From Pseudonocardia sp. N23 (lineage in GTDB: Bacteria > Actinomycetota > Actinomycetes > Mycobacteriales > Pseudonocardiaceae), in NCBI RefSeq assembly GCF_002583555.1, contig NZ_BEGX01000052.1:452068-516067 (forward strand): 64,000 nt of DNA. The letters run 5' to 3'. Positions 11,191-23,595 of this stretch are shown piece by piece. The notes below the pieces were generated by a model. The model searched no databases and was not told where the DNA came from. It saw nothing but the letters and a program-made list of their open reading frames with translations. How positions within the stretch are numbered: position 1 is the first letter of the stretch; the number at the start of each line of letters is the position of its first letter. The position numbers and the translations under genes were made by a program.

Positions 11191-12024
11191 TCAGCGCTTC
11201 TTGCCGGTACGACGCCGGCGGACGATCAACTTGTCGGACGGCTTGGTGCGGCGGGTACGCCCCTCGGGCTTACCGTTGGGGTTGACCGGGTGGCGACCAC
11301 CGGAGGTCTTGCCCTCACCACCACCGTGCGGGTGGTCGACCGGGTTCATGGCGACACCACGGACGGTCGGGCGCTTGCCCTTCCATCGCATGCGGCCTGC
11401 CTTGCCCCAGTTGATGTTCGAGTGCTCGCTGTTGCCGACCTCGCCGATCGTCGCGCGGCAGCGCACGTCGACGTTGCGGATCTCGCCGGACGGCATGCGC
11501 AGCTGCGCGTAGGGCCCGTCCTTGGCGACCAGCTGGACACTCGACCCGGCGGACCGCGCGATCTTGGCGCCGCCACCGGGGCGGAGCTCGATCGCGTGGA
11601 TCACGGTGCCGGTCGGGATGTTGCGAAGGGGCAGGTTGTTGCCGACCTTGATGTCGGACTTCGGGCCTGCCTCGACGACGTCGCCCTGCTTGAGCTTCGC
11701 CGGCGCGATGATGTAGCGCTTCTCGCCGTCGGCGTAGTGCAGCAGTGCAATGCGTGACGTGCGGTTGGGGTCGTACTCGATGTGAGCGACCTTCGCCGGA
11801 ACGCCGTCCTTGTCGTTGCGCCGGAAGTCGATCAGCCGGTACGCACGCTTGTGGCCGCCACCCTGGTGACGAGTGGTGACCTTGCCGTGCGCGTTACGGC
11901 CGCCCTTGCTGTGCAGGGGACGGATCAGCGACTTCTCCGGCGTCGAGCGGGTGATCTCGGCGAAGTCCGAGACGCTCGAGCCACGACGACCGGGGGTCGT
12001 CGGCTTGTACTTACGGATGCCCAT
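11191..12024 (-). CDS. rplB: 50S ribosomal protein L2
   Basis: One of the largest and most conserved 23S rRNA-binding proteins, needed for subunit association and peptidyl-transferase centre assembly. The 277-residue protein begins [15 protein letters not shown]. It carries the signature [20 protein letters not shown] containing the conserved histidine, and ends with the basic tail [12 protein letters not shown]. It lies 16 bp downstream of rplW. Confidence 0.97.
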   Translation of the reverse strand: MGIRKYKPTTPGRRGSSVSDFAEITRSTPEKSLIRPLHSKGGRNAHGKVTTRHQGGGHKRAYRLIDFRRNDKDGVPAKVAHIEYDPNRTSRIALLHYADGEKRYIIAPAKLKQGDVVEAGPKSDIKVGNNLPLRNIPTGTVIHAIELRPGGGAKIARSAGSSVQLVAKDGPYAQLRMPSGEIRNVDVRCRATIGEVGNSEHSNINWGKAGRMRWKGKRPTVRGVAMNPVDHPHGGGEGKTSGGRHPVNPNGKPEGRTRRTKPSDKLIVRRRRTGKKR

Positions 12025-12040
12025 GGGTCAGCTCACTCCC

Positions 12041-12340
12041 TCAGCTCGCCCGGCCGCCGAACACGTCGATCGTCTTGCTGTCCTCGGACAGCGTGACGAT
12101 CGCGCGCTTGGTGTCCTTGCGCTTGCCGTAGCCGGCCTTGGAGCGCTTGCGCTTGCCGGGGCGGTTCAGCGTGTTGACGCTGAGAACCTTGACCCCGAAC
12201 ACCTTCTCCACGGCGATCTTGATCTCGGTCTTGTTCGCGTCCGGGCGGACGACGAAGGTGTACTGGCGCTCTTCGAGCAGCCCGTAGCTCTTCTCCGACA
12301 CCACCGGCGCGAGCAGGATGTCGCGCGGATCCGCGATCAC
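12041..12340 (-). CDS. rplW: 50S ribosomal protein L23
   Basis: Exit-tunnel protein and docking site for trigger factor and SRP. The 99-residue product contains [17 protein letters not shown] and [20 protein letters not shown], typical of the family. It overlaps the rplD stop by four bases. Confidence 0.96.
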   Translation of the reverse strand: MIADPRDILLAPVVSEKSYGLLEERQYTFVVRPDANKTEIKIAVEKVFGVKVLSVNTLNRPGKRKRSKAGYGKRKDTKRAIVTLSEDSKTIDVFGGRAS

Positions 12341-13251
12341 TTGCTCTCCTCCTCAGCAGCCTTGCGCTGCGACGGCGGCAGAGCGAAGCCCGCGGCCTCG
12401 GCATCCGCCTCGGTGGCGAACCACACCTCGGCGACCGTGCGGTCGTAGAAGGCGGAGCCCGGCACGTGGTACAGCTTCGAGTCCTCGTTGCCCTTGATCG
12501 GGAAGCCCTCGGGGGCCTCCGACACGTCGTCGAGCGGCGCGTGGCTGCCCGAACCGTGCGGGGCGGAGTCGGCCTTCAGCAGGCCGATCTTCGCGGCACG
12601 GCGCTTCGACGGCGCGGCCGCGACCGGGCCGGCGAGGAACGAGTCGAGCGACTCGGACGTGAATATCACGTCGTCGTTGACCAGCACGTCGTACGTGTTG
12701 AGCTGGTCGGGCGCGATGAGGTGCACCTGCGGCAGGTTGCGCAGGCTCAGCAGGTTCACCGAGTCGTCGCGACCGACGACCACGAGCACGCCGCGGGACT
12801 CGGTCCCGATGACGGCCTCGAGCGCCAGGCGCGCGGCCTTGGTCGAGGGGGCGTCCCCACCGACGAGGCCGGACACGACGTGCACGCGACCGCCACGGGC
12901 CCGGTCGGAGAGGGCGCCACGCAGGGCGGCGGCCTTCATCTTCTTCGGGGTCCGCTGCGAGTAGTCGCGCGGCTGCGGGCCGTGGACGACACCACCACCG
13001 GTGAACTGCGGCGCGCGGACCGAGCCCTGACGGGCGCGACCGGTGCCCTTCTGGCGGTAGGGCTTGCGCCCGCCGCCACGGACCTCGCCACGGGTCTTCG
13101 TGGAGTGCGTGCCCTGGCGGGCCGCGGCCTGCTGGGCCACGACGACCTGGTGCATCAGCGGGATGTTCGCCGTGACGTCGAAGACGTGGGCGGGAAGCTC
13201 GACGCTTCCGTCCTTCTTGCCCTCGGCGTTCTTCACATCGACCGAGCTCAC
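12337..13251 (-). CDS. rplD: 50S ribosomal protein L4 with an added C-terminal domain
   Basis: L4 lines the exit tunnel and, in E. coli, regulates the S10 operon. Residues 1 to about 210 are a normal L4: the extended tunnel loop [20 protein letters not shown], then the globular domain ending [14 protein letters not shown]. The protein then continues for some 94 residues, giving 304 in all against about 205-220 usually. After a low-complexity linker (211-245) comes a compact segment at 248-292 with the pattern [17 protein letters not shown] ... [16 protein letters not shown]. This resembles the short 'sunset'-type domain known as a C-terminal module of secreted micrococcal-type nucleases, but without its cysteines. 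The stop overlaps rplW and the start overlaps rplC, so it is firmly in the operon and not a frameshift artefact. Confidence 0.95.
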   Translation of the reverse strand: MSSVDVKNAEGKKDGSVELPAHVFDVTANIPLMHQVVVAQQAAARQGTHSTKTRGEVRGGGRKPYRQKGTGRARQGSVRAPQFTGGGVVHGPQPRDYSQRTPKKMKAAALRGALSDRARGGRVHVVSGLVGGDAPSTKAARLALEAVIGTESRGVLVVVGRDDSVNLLSLRNLPQVHLIAPDQLNTYDVLVNDDVIFTSESLDSFLAGPVAAAPSKRRAAKIGLLKADSAPHGSGSHAPLDDVSEAPEGFPIKGNEDSKLYHVPGSAFYDRTVAEVWFATEADAEAAGFALPPSQRKAAEEESK

Positions 13252-13901
13252 TTGGCACCACCCTTCGCGGCCGTCTTGACGACGACGAGGCCACCGCGCG
13301 GACCGGGCACAGCGCCCTTGATCAGCAGCAGGCCGCGCTCGGCGTCGACACGGTGGATGGTCAGGCTCTGGGTGGTGACGCGCACCGAACCCATCCGCCC
13401 GGCCATCCGCATGCCCTTGAAGACACGACCCGGGGTGGCGCAGCCGCCGATGGAACCCGGCGAGCGGTGCTTGCGCTGGGTGCCGTGGCTGGCGCCGAGG
13501 CCCTTGAAGTTGTAGCGCTTCATGACACCGGCGTAGCCCTTGCCCTTGCTGGTGCCGACGACGTCGACCAGGGCGCCGGCCTCGAAGGCATCGGCGGTGA
13601 TCTCCTGGCCGAGCGAGTACTCGCCGGCGTCGGTCGTGCGCAGCTCGACGGTGTAGCGCCGCGGCGTCACGCCGGCCTTGGTGAAGTGGCCCGTCTCGGG
13701 CTTGTTCACCCGGCGCGGGTCGACCGCGCCGTAGGCCAGCTGGACCGCGACGTAGCCGTCGCTCTCCTGGGTTCGGATCTGGGTCACGACGTTGGGTCCT
13801 GCCTGGACCACGGTGACCGGAACGACCCGGTTGTTCTCGTCGAATACCTGGGTCATCCCGAGCTTCTTGCCCAGGATCCCGGTGATCTGCCTGTCAGTCA
13901 T
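13248..13901 (-). CDS. rplC: 50S ribosomal protein L3
   Basis: Early-assembly large-subunit protein reaching to the peptidyl-transferase centre. The 217-residue protein contains [17 protein letters not shown] at its N-terminus and [17 protein letters not shown], the conserved loop around the glutamine that is methylated in E. coli. It lies between rpsJ (13 bp upstream) and rplD (4-base overlap). Confidence 0.97.
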   Translation of the reverse strand: MTDRQITGILGKKLGMTQVFDENNRVVPVTVVQAGPNVVTQIRTQESDGYVAVQLAYGAVDPRRVNKPETGHFTKAGVTPRRYTVELRTTDAGEYSLGQEITADAFEAGALVDVVGTSKGKGYAGVMKRYNFKGLGASHGTQRKHRSPGSIGGCATPGRVFKGMRMAGRMGSVRVTTQSLTIHRVDAERGLLLIKGAVPGPRGGLVVVKTAAKGGAK

Positions 13902-13914
13902 CGCCTGGTCAGCC

Positions 13915-14220
13915 CTACTGAATGTTCACGTCGACGCTGGCCGGCAGGTCGATGCGCATGAGCGCGTCGACCGTCTTCGGCGTCGGGTCGAGGATGTCGA
14001 TCAGCCGCTTGTGGGTGCGCATCTCGAAGTGCTCGCGCGAGTCCTTGTACTTGTGCGGCGAGCGGATGACGCAGTACACGTTCTTCTCGGTCGGCAGCGG
14101 CACCGGCCCGACGACCCTGGCACCCGTACGCGTTACGGTCTCGACGATCTTTCGCGCCGACGCGTCGATTGCCTCGTGGTCGTAGGCCTTGAGCCTGATG
14201 CGGATCTTCTGTCCCGCCAT
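13915..14220 (-). CDS. rpsJ: 30S ribosomal protein S10
   Basis: First gene of the S10-spc operon; S10 also acts as NusE in transcription antitermination, bridging to NusG. The 101-residue protein begins [21 protein letters not shown] and contains the signature [21 protein letters not shown]. The upstream 347-bp region holds the tuf terminator and the probable leader of this operon. Confidence 0.97.
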   Translation of the reverse strand: MAGQKIRIRLKAYDHEAIDASARKIVETVTRTGARVVGPVPLPTEKNVYCVIRSPHKYKDSREHFEMRTHKRLIDILDPTPKTVDALMRIDLPASVDVNIQ

Positions 14221-14471
14221 GTCCTCGGTCGTCCTCTTCTTCCTGCCGCTGCTTCACGGTCCACCGGGTAGCGCCCGCGAGGAGCCCCGCACCCGCATTC
14301 GTGCCTCTGTACAGATGTCTGCGACATCCGTCGTGGGCTCGCGCTCTGTTCAGGTCTCACTCCCTGGGCTCCGGTCCACGAGGTCGGGCGTGTCGCGCTC
14401 GTCCTGCAGACTGGTCCCCGGGTCACGTGCATCCACGGGGGGATGCTCGAGAGCTCTTGGGGGCTGGCACC
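14221..14471 (-). promoter_or_regulatory. S10 operon promoter and leader region
   Basis: The S10 operon must start here because the strong tuf hairpin (14472-14510) lies just upstream. A weak sigma-A-like -10 reads CAGTCT on the minus strand (14408-14413). Directly after it comes a 23-bp element (14379-14401) that recurs exactly in the rpsL leader at 18983-19005. Nearer the gene are two small dyads: GATGTC-TGC-GACATC at 14314-14328 and the palindrome CTGTACAG at 14307-14314. No protein-coding gene is seen. The promoter position is an inference; the shared element is directly visible. Confidence 0.5.
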
Positions 14472-14510
14472 GAACGCGGCGCGCGGGAGCTGGTCCCGCG
14501 CGCCGCGTTC
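14472..14510 (-). terminator. Terminator after tuf (17-bp perfect stem)
   Basis: A perfect 17-bp inverted repeat (14472-14488 with 14494-14510) with a 5-base loop, GCTGG, lies 58 bases past the tuf stop. The stem is almost all G/C and no T-run follows, as is usual for actinobacterial terminators. It separates the str operon from the S10 operon. Confidence 0.75.
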
Positions 14511-14567
14511 GACGCGCAACCCGTCAAGGATGCCACACCGGAATGTGGCCTCCTCAACCGGGGGGTG

Positions 14568-15761
14568 TTACTTGCTGATCTTGATGACCTGGCCGGCGCC
14601 CACGGTCCGACCACCCTCACGGATGGCGAACTGCAGGCCCTCCTCCATGGCGATCGGCTGGATCAGCGCGACGCTCATGGTGGTGTTGTCGCCGGGCATG
14701 ACCATCTCGGTGCCCGACGGCAGGGTCACGACGCCCGTCACGTCCGTGGTACGGAAGTAGAACTGCGGGCGGTAGTTGTTGAAGAACGGCGTGTGCCGGC
14801 CACCCTCGTCCTTGGACAGGATGTAGACCTGGCCCTCGAACTCGGTGTGCGGGGTGATCGAGCCCGGCTTGACGACGACCTGGCCGCGCTCGACGTCCTC
14901 ACGCTTGATGCCGCGGAGCAGCAGGCCGACGTTCTCACCGGCGCGACCCTCGTCGAGGAGCTTCCGGAACATCTCGACACCGGTGACGGTGGTCGAGGTG
15001 GACTTCTCCTTGATACCGACGATCTCGACGGTCTCGTTGACCTTGACGATGCCACGCTCGATACGGCCGGTGACGACCGTGCCGCGACCGGTGATCGTGA
15101 AGACGTCCTCGATCGGCATGAGGAACGGCTTCTCGATGTCGCGCTCGGGCTCCGGGATCGACTCGTCGACCGCGGCCATGAGCTCGAGGAGCTTCTCGGC
15201 CCACTCGGCGTCGCCCTCGAGGGCCTTGAGCGCCGAGACGCGCACGATCGGCAGGTCGTCGCCCGGGTACTCCTGCGACGACAGCAGCTCGCGGACCTCG
15301 AGCTCGACGAGCTCGAGGATCTCCTCGTCGTCGACCATGTCGGCCTTGTTGAGCGCCACGACGATGTAGGGCACGCCGACCTGACGGGCGAGCAGCACGT
15401 GCTCGCGCGTCTGGGGCATCGGGCCGTCGGTCGCCGCGACCACCAGGATGGCGCCGTCCATCTGCGCCGCACCGGTGATCATGTTCTTGATGTAGTCGGC
15501 GTGACCGGGGCAGTCGACGTGCGCGTAGTGCCGCTTCTCGGTCTGGTACTCAACGTGCGCGATCGAGATCGTGATGCCGCGCTGACGCTCCTCAGGAGCC
15601 TTGTCGATCTGGTCGAACGCCGAGGCCTCGTTGAGGTCCGGGTACTTGTCGTGCAGAACCTTGGTGATGGCCGCCGTCAGCGTGGTCTTGCCGTGGTCGA
15701 TGTGACCGATCGTGCCGATGTTGACGTGCGGCTTGGTCCGCTCGAACTTCGCCTTCGCCAC
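14568..15761 (-). CDS. tuf: Elongation factor Tu
   Basis: Delivers aminoacyl-tRNA to the ribosomal A site as a GTP complex. The 397-residue protein is complete: P-loop GHIDHGKT at 19-26, switch and G-domain motifs ([18 protein letters not shown]), then the two beta-barrel domains. It starts with GTG ([16 protein letters not shown]) preceded by AGGAGG. It is the last gene of rpsL-rpsG-fusA-tuf and is separated from fusA by 144 bp containing a hairpin, so some transcripts may end before it or start at it. Elfamycin-type resistance changes were not assessed. Confidence 0.98.
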   Translation of the reverse strand: MAKAKFERTKPHVNIGTIGHIDHGKTTLTAAITKVLHDKYPDLNEASAFDQIDKAPEERQRGITISIAHVEYQTEKRHYAHVDCPGHADYIKNMITGAAQMDGAILVVAATDGPMPQTREHVLLARQVGVPYIVVALNKADMVDDEEILELVELEVRELLSSQEYPGDDLPIVRVSALKALEGDAEWAEKLLELMAAVDESIPEPERDIEKPFLMPIEDVFTITGRGTVVTGRIERGIVKVNETVEIVGIKEKSTSTTVTGVEMFRKLLDEGRAGENVGLLLRGIKREDVERGQVVVKPGSITPHTEFEGQVYILSKDEGGRHTPFFNNYRPQFYFRTTDVTGVVTLPSGTEMVMPGDNTTMSVALIQPIAMEEGLQFAIREGGRTVGAGQVIKISK

Positions 15762-15870
15762 TGCAGTGTCCTCCTGGACTGAGTTCCTTTTGTCCGCCGT
15801 GCTGACGGCAGGTTCTTGGGGTGGTGCCGATGTCGGCGCCGGGTGGCTGTCGGATGAGTGACGGCCACCG

Positions 15871-15897
15871 GGCCGCGGACCTTACCGGTCCGCGGCC
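15871..15897 (-). terminator. Hairpin between fusA and tuf
   Basis: A perfect 11-bp inverted repeat (15871-15881 with 15887-15897, loop TTACC) begins nine bases after the fusA stop. It has the shape of a partial terminator or an mRNA-stabilising stem that could set the fusA:tuf transcript ratio. There is no T-run. Function is inferred from position only. Confidence 0.5.
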
Positions 15898-15905
15898 GGG
15901 ACCTC

Positions 15906-18005
15906 TTACTCGCCCGTCGCCTTCGCGATGATCTCCTTGGCCACGTTGGTCGGGACCTCCGCGTAGGAGTCGAAGACCATCGTGTAGTTCGCCCGGCCCT
16001 GGGTCCGCGACCGGAGGTCGCCGACGTAGCCGAACATCTCGGAGAGCGGCACGACCGCCTTGACGATGCGAGCGCCGGCCCGCTCCTCCATGGCCTGGAT
16101 CTGGCCACGGCGGGAGTTCAGGTCGCCGATCACGTCGCCCATGTAGTCCTCGGGCGTGGTGACCTCGACGGCCATCATCGGCTCGAGGATGGCCGGGTCC
16201 GCCTTGCGGGCCGCCTCCTTGAGTGCCATCGAGCCGGCAACCTTGAAGGCCATTTCCGAGGAGTCGACCTCGTGGTACTGGCCGTCGAGGAGCGTCAGCT
16301 TGATGCCGGTCAGCGGGTAGCCCGCCAGCACGCCGTACTGCATGGCGTCCTGGGCGCCGGCGTCCACCGACGGGATGTACTCCCGAGGGATGCGGCCGCC
16401 GGAAACCTTGTTGTCGAACTCGTACAGCGCACCGTCGGCCGTGTCGAGCGGCTCGAGCTTGATGATGACGCGGGCGAACTGGCCCGAACCACCGGTCTGC
16501 TTCTTGTGCGTGTACTCGAACTTCTCGACCGTCTTGCGGATGGTCTCGCGGTAGGCCACCTGCGGCTTACCGATGTTCGCCTCGACCTTGTAGTCGCTCT
16601 TCATACGGTTGACCAGCACCTCGAGGTGCAGCTCTCCCATACCGGCGAGAATGGTCTGGCCACTCTCGTCGTCCTGGTGGACCTGGAAGGTCGGGTCCTC
16701 CTCGGCGAGCTTCTGGATCGCGATGCCCAGCTTCTCCTGGTCGGCCTTGGTCTTCGGCTCGACCGCGACCTGGATGACCGGGTCGGGGAAGGACATCGAC
16801 TCGAGGACGATCGGGGCCTGCGGGTCCGACAGGGTCTCCCCCGTCGTGGTGTCCTTCAGGCCCGTGACCGCGTAGATGTGGCCGGCGAGGGCCTCATCCA
16901 CCGGGTTCTCCTTGTTGGCGTGCATCTGGAAGAACTTCCCGATGCGCTCCTTACGGTCCTTGGTCGAGTTGATGACCTGGGCGCCCGCAGCGACCTTGCC
17001 CGAGTAGACCCGGATGTAGGTGAGCTTGCCGAAGAACGGGTGTGCGGCGATCTTGAACGCGAGAGCCGAGAACGGCTCGTCGATGCTCGGCTTGCGCGAC
17101 GCCGGGGTCTCCCCGTCCGTCAGCGTGCCCTCGACCGGCGGGACGTCGATCGGCGACGGCAGGTAGTCGATGACGGCGTCGAGCATGGGCTGCACGCCCT
17201 TGTTCTTGTACGCCGATCCGCAGAGCACCGGATACGCGACCCGGTCGTTCACGATCTTGCGGATGCCGAGCTTGATCTGCTCGGTCGTGAGCTCCTCACC
17301 GCCGAGGTAGAGCTCCATGAGCTCGTCGTCGGTCTCGGCGACGGCCTCGACGAGTGCGGTGCGGTACTCGGCCGCACGCTCGACCAGGTCGGCCGGGATC
17401 TCCTCGACCGTGTAGTCCTCGCCCATCTTGACCTCGCCGCGCCAGGTCAGTGCGCGCATCTCGACGAGGTCGACGACGCCGATGAACTCGCTCTCGGAGC
17501 CGATGGGCAGCTGCAGCGGCAGCGGCTTGGCACCGAGGCGGTCCTGGATCGTCTGCACCGTGAAGTAGAAGTCGGCGCCGAGCTTGTCCATCTTGTTGAC
17601 GAAGCAGATGCGCGGGACGTCGTACTTGGTGGCCTGCCGCCAGACCTGCTCGGACTGCGGCTCGACCCCCTCCTTGCCGTCGAAGACCGCGACCGCGCCG
17701 TCGAGCACCCGCAGGGACCGCTCCACCTCGACGGTGAAGTCGACGTGCCCCGGGGTGTCGATGATGTTGATCTGGTGGTCGTTCCAGAAGCAGCTGATGG
17801 CGGCAGACGTGATCGTGATGCCGCGCTTCTGCTCCTCCTCCATCCAGTCCATCGTGGCCGCGCCGTCGTGGACCTCACCGATCTTGTAGTTCAGACCGGT
17901 GTAGAAGAGGATCCGCTCGGTGGTGGTGGTCTTGCCGGCATCGATGTGCGCCATGATGCCGATGTTGCGGACCTTGCCCAGGTCCGTCAGCACGTCCCGT
18001 GCCAC
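15906..18005 (-). CDS. fusA: Elongation factor G
   Basis: Translocase GTPase. The 699-residue protein begins [28 protein letters not shown], with the P-loop in AHIDAGKT (about residues 19-26), and has [18 protein letters not shown] and the C-terminal domain with the [22 protein letters not shown] signature. The GTG start at 18005 gives the standard N-terminus; a longer frame to 18137 would add 44 non-homologous residues. It is 46 bp downstream of rpsG. Confidence 0.97.
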   Translation of the reverse strand: MARDVLTDLGKVRNIGIMAHIDAGKTTTTERILFYTGLNYKIGEVHDGAATMDWMEEEQKRGITITSAAISCFWNDHQINIIDTPGHVDFTVEVERSLRVLDGAVAVFDGKEGVEPQSEQVWRQATKYDVPRICFVNKMDKLGADFYFTVQTIQDRLGAKPLPLQLPIGSESEFIGVVDLVEMRALTWRGEVKMGEDYTVEEIPADLVERAAEYRTALVEAVAETDDELMELYLGGEELTTEQIKLGIRKIVNDRVAYPVLCGSAYKNKGVQPMLDAVIDYLPSPIDVPPVEGTLTDGETPASRKPSIDEPFSALAFKIAAHPFFGKLTYIRVYSGKVAAGAQVINSTKDRKERIGKFFQMHANKENPVDEALAGHIYAVTGLKDTTTGETLSDPQAPIVLESMSFPDPVIQVAVEPKTKADQEKLGIAIQKLAEEDPTFQVHQDDESGQTILAGMGELHLEVLVNRMKSDYKVEANIGKPQVAYRETIRKTVEKFEYTHKKQTGGSGQFARVIIKLEPLDTADGALYEFDNKVSGGRIPREYIPSVDAGAQDAMQYGVLAGYPLTGIKLTLLDGQYHEVDSSEMAFKVAGSMALKEAARKADPAILEPMMAVEVTTPEDYMGDVIGDLNSRRGQIQAMEERAGARIVKAVVPLSEMFGYVGDLRSRTQGRANYTMVFDSYAEVPTNVAKEIIAKATGE

Positions 18006-18051
18006 GGTTAGCTCGCTTCCCTCAACAGGTTGGCGCGGACGATCGGGCCCG

Positions 18052-18522
18052 TCACCAGCGGTAGTGGGCGAAGGCCTTGTTGGACTCCGCCATCTTGTGC
18101 ATGTCCTCGCGCCGCTTGACAGCAGCACCGAGACCATTGCTCGCGTCGAGGAGCTCGTTCATGAGCCGCTCGACCATGGTCTTCTCGCGACGCTGGCCGG
18201 CGTAGGACACCAGCCACCGCAGCCCGAGCGTGGTCTGCCGGACCGCACGGACCTCGACCGGGACCTGGTAGGTCGCGCCACCGACACGGCGGCTGCGGAC
18301 CTCGAGGGCCGGCTTCACGTTGTCGAGCGCCCGCTTGAGCGTGACGACGGGGTCGGTGCCGGTCTTGTCCCGGGTGCCCTCGAGCGCGGCATACACGATG
18401 CGCTCCGCGAGGGAGCGCTTGCCGTCCTTGAGGACCTTGTTCACCAGCTGGGTGACCAGCGGCGAGGAGAACACCGGGTCGGAGACCAACGGCCGCTTCG
18501 GGGCGGGACCCTTGCGGGGCAT
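18052..18522 (-). CDS. rpsG: 30S ribosomal protein S7
   Basis: Primary 16S rRNA-binding protein organising the small-subunit head. The 156-residue product begins [18 protein letters not shown] and has the S7 signatures [16 protein letters not shown] and [12 protein letters not shown]. The ATG overlaps the rpsL stop by one base (TGATG). Confidence 0.97.
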   Translation of the reverse strand: MPRKGPAPKRPLVSDPVFSSPLVTQLVNKVLKDGKRSLAERIVYAALEGTRDKTGTDPVVTLKRALDNVKPALEVRSRRVGGATYQVPVEVRAVRQTTLGLRWLVSYAGQRREKTMVERLMNELLDASNGLGAAVKRREDMHKMAESNKAFAHYRW

Positions 18523-18896
18523 CAGCTCTTCTCCTTCTTCGCTCCGTAGCGGCTGCGCGCCTGCTTACGGTTCTTGACGCCCTGCGTGTCGAGCGAGCCG
18601 CGGACGATCTTGTAACGGACGCCGGGCAGGTCCTTCACACGGCCGCCACGCACGAGCACGATGCTGTGCTCCTGCAGGTTGTGACCCTCGCCCGGGATGT
18701 AGGCCGTGACCTCGATCAGGCTGGACAGGCGGACGCGGGCGACCTTGCGCAGCGCGGAGTTCGGCTTCTTGGGGGTCGTCGTGTACACGCGCGTGCAGAC
18801 CCCGCGGCGCTGGGGGCTGCCCTTGAGCGCGGCGGTCTTGGTCTTGGCGACCTTGTCCTGGCGGCCCTTGCGGACCAGCTGCTGGATCGTGGGCAT
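18522..18896 (-). CDS. rpsL: 30S ribosomal protein S12
   Basis: Decoding-centre protein. The 124 residues start [15 protein letters not shown] and contain [10 protein letters not shown] and [10 protein letters not shown], the two loops where streptomycin-resistance mutations arise. Both conserved lysines are present, so the sequence is of the streptomycin-sensitive wild type. The ATG at 18896 gives the standard length; the upstream open frame is leader sequence. A strong promoter lies about 260 bp upstream. Confidence 0.98.
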   Translation of the reverse strand: MPTIQQLVRKGRQDKVAKTKTAALKGSPQRRGVCTRVYTTTPKKPNSALRKVARVRLSSLIEVTAYIPGEGHNLQEHSIVLVRGGRVKDLPGVRYKIVRGSLDTQGVKNRKQARSRYGAKKEKS

Positions 18897-18982
18897 GGAC
18901 CGTGTGCTTCTTCCCGTCGGCGTGCTCGGCTGTACTTGCTCGTTCTGTTCGGGGCACGGGGGACCCTGAGGCTCCCGTATCC

Positions 18983-19005
18983 CGAGGTCGGGCGTGTCGC
19001 GCTCG
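18983..19005 (-). promoter_or_regulatory. 23-bp leader element shared with the S10 operon
   Basis: This 23-bp stretch, reading GAGCGCGACACGCCCGACC in its core on the minus strand, is identical to 14379-14401 upstream of rpsJ. Here it sits about 87-109 bases before the rpsL start, inside the transcript predicted from the promoter at 19153-19182. An exact 23-bp match in the two ribosomal leaders suggests shared regulation or a shared leader structure. I did not find it before rplJ or rpoB. Confidence 0.5.
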
Positions 19006-19152
19006 GTGAACCCCACTCCAGGGCGGGGAAACCCTGACGGGAGTCCGAGCGGCCGTGGCTGGACCGATCGGCACAGCCAGAACCCCGGAGGGCCGGCGCG
19101 CCGGGACGACAGGCACACGGAGCAACCCGACCATGGTCGAGCGCAAGACAAC

Positions 19153-19182
19153 AGAGTACCTGCCCCCTGACGAGAGGGTCAA
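19153..19182 (-). promoter_or_regulatory. Sigma-A promoter of the str operon
   Basis: On the minus strand, -35 TTGACC (19177-19182) and -10 TACTCT (19153-19158) are separated by 18 bp, close to the consensus for the principal sigma factor. Transcription would start near 19145, giving a leader of about 250 bases before rpsL. This is the best-looking promoter in the window. Confidence 0.7.
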
Positions 19183-19503
19183 AACGGGTCCGTTGTCGGC
19201 GACGGCGGGTTCCCGCAGCGTGCCCGACGACCACGGTCCCCGCAAGCCGACTCACCCGCTCGCCGCTCGCGAACGTCCGCTCGTCGCACCCCGGGACCTG
19301 CAGATCCCCTGCTGCCGACGTGTCCAACGCGCCGGGCGCGCCGCTGATTCCCGATCACCGGCCGGATCCGCACGCCCGGTCGACATCGCCGTAGGTCTGC
19401 CGTCCTGCAGCCGGAGGGCGCCGTGGTCCCCTCGTCCGGCGACCGATCCGGACCCGTTGGGACACAAGCCCTCGCTCCGGTGAACCAGGTCCGGGAACGC
19501 CGA
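19183..19503. other. Intergenic stretch between rpoC and the str promoter, no gene seen
   Basis: No frame here has recognisable protein content, a convincing ribosome site or codon-position bias matching its neighbours. The stretch separates the rpoC hairpins from the rpsL promoter. I see nothing else identifiable in it. Confidence 0.5.
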
Positions 19504-19546
19504 ACGGGGCCGGACACCGCCACGGGAGAGCAGTGTCCGGCCCCGT
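19504..19546 (-). terminator. Second hairpin after rpoC
   Basis: A perfect 14-bp inverted repeat (19504-19517 with 19533-19546) with a 15-base loop lies about 100 bases past the rpoC stop. It probably backs up the first hairpin at 19610-19637. It has no T-run. Confidence 0.55.
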
Positions 19547-19609
19547 CCGGGACCGTCCTCGGGGCGGGCCCGCCGTCGCGGGTCCGTTCACGATCCGAGG
19601 AGCGCTGAC

Positions 19610-19637
19610 GAACTCCGGCCTGGTGCGGCCGGAGTTC
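19610..19637 (-). terminator. rpoC terminator hairpin
   Basis: A perfect 11-bp inverted repeat (GAACTCCGGCC at 19610-19620 with GGCCGGAGTTC at 19627-19637), with a 6-base loop, starts 13 bases after the rpoC stop. It is placed as expected for the end of the rpoBC transcript. Confidence 0.65.
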
Positions 19638-19649
19638 CCCAGCACCCTC

Positions 19650-23552
<3,903 letters not shown>

Positions 23553-23595
23553 TGTGTGAGTCCTCTGTTCCTTCGTTAGTCGGCTCTGGGCGGGG

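Noticed and set aside
12337..12622. Frameshift or assembly fusion explaining the long L4
   Set aside because: The extension ends at a stop that overlaps rplW by four bases, codon use is uniform and there is no remnant of a separate gene start.
15858..18011. 717-residue plus-strand frame across fusA
   Set aside because: Exact antisense shadow of EF-G.
19055..19523. Possible small genes between rpoC and rpsL on both strands
   Set aside because: They are Arg/Pro-rich frames crossing the predicted promoter and hairpins, with no ribosome sites or family resemblance.
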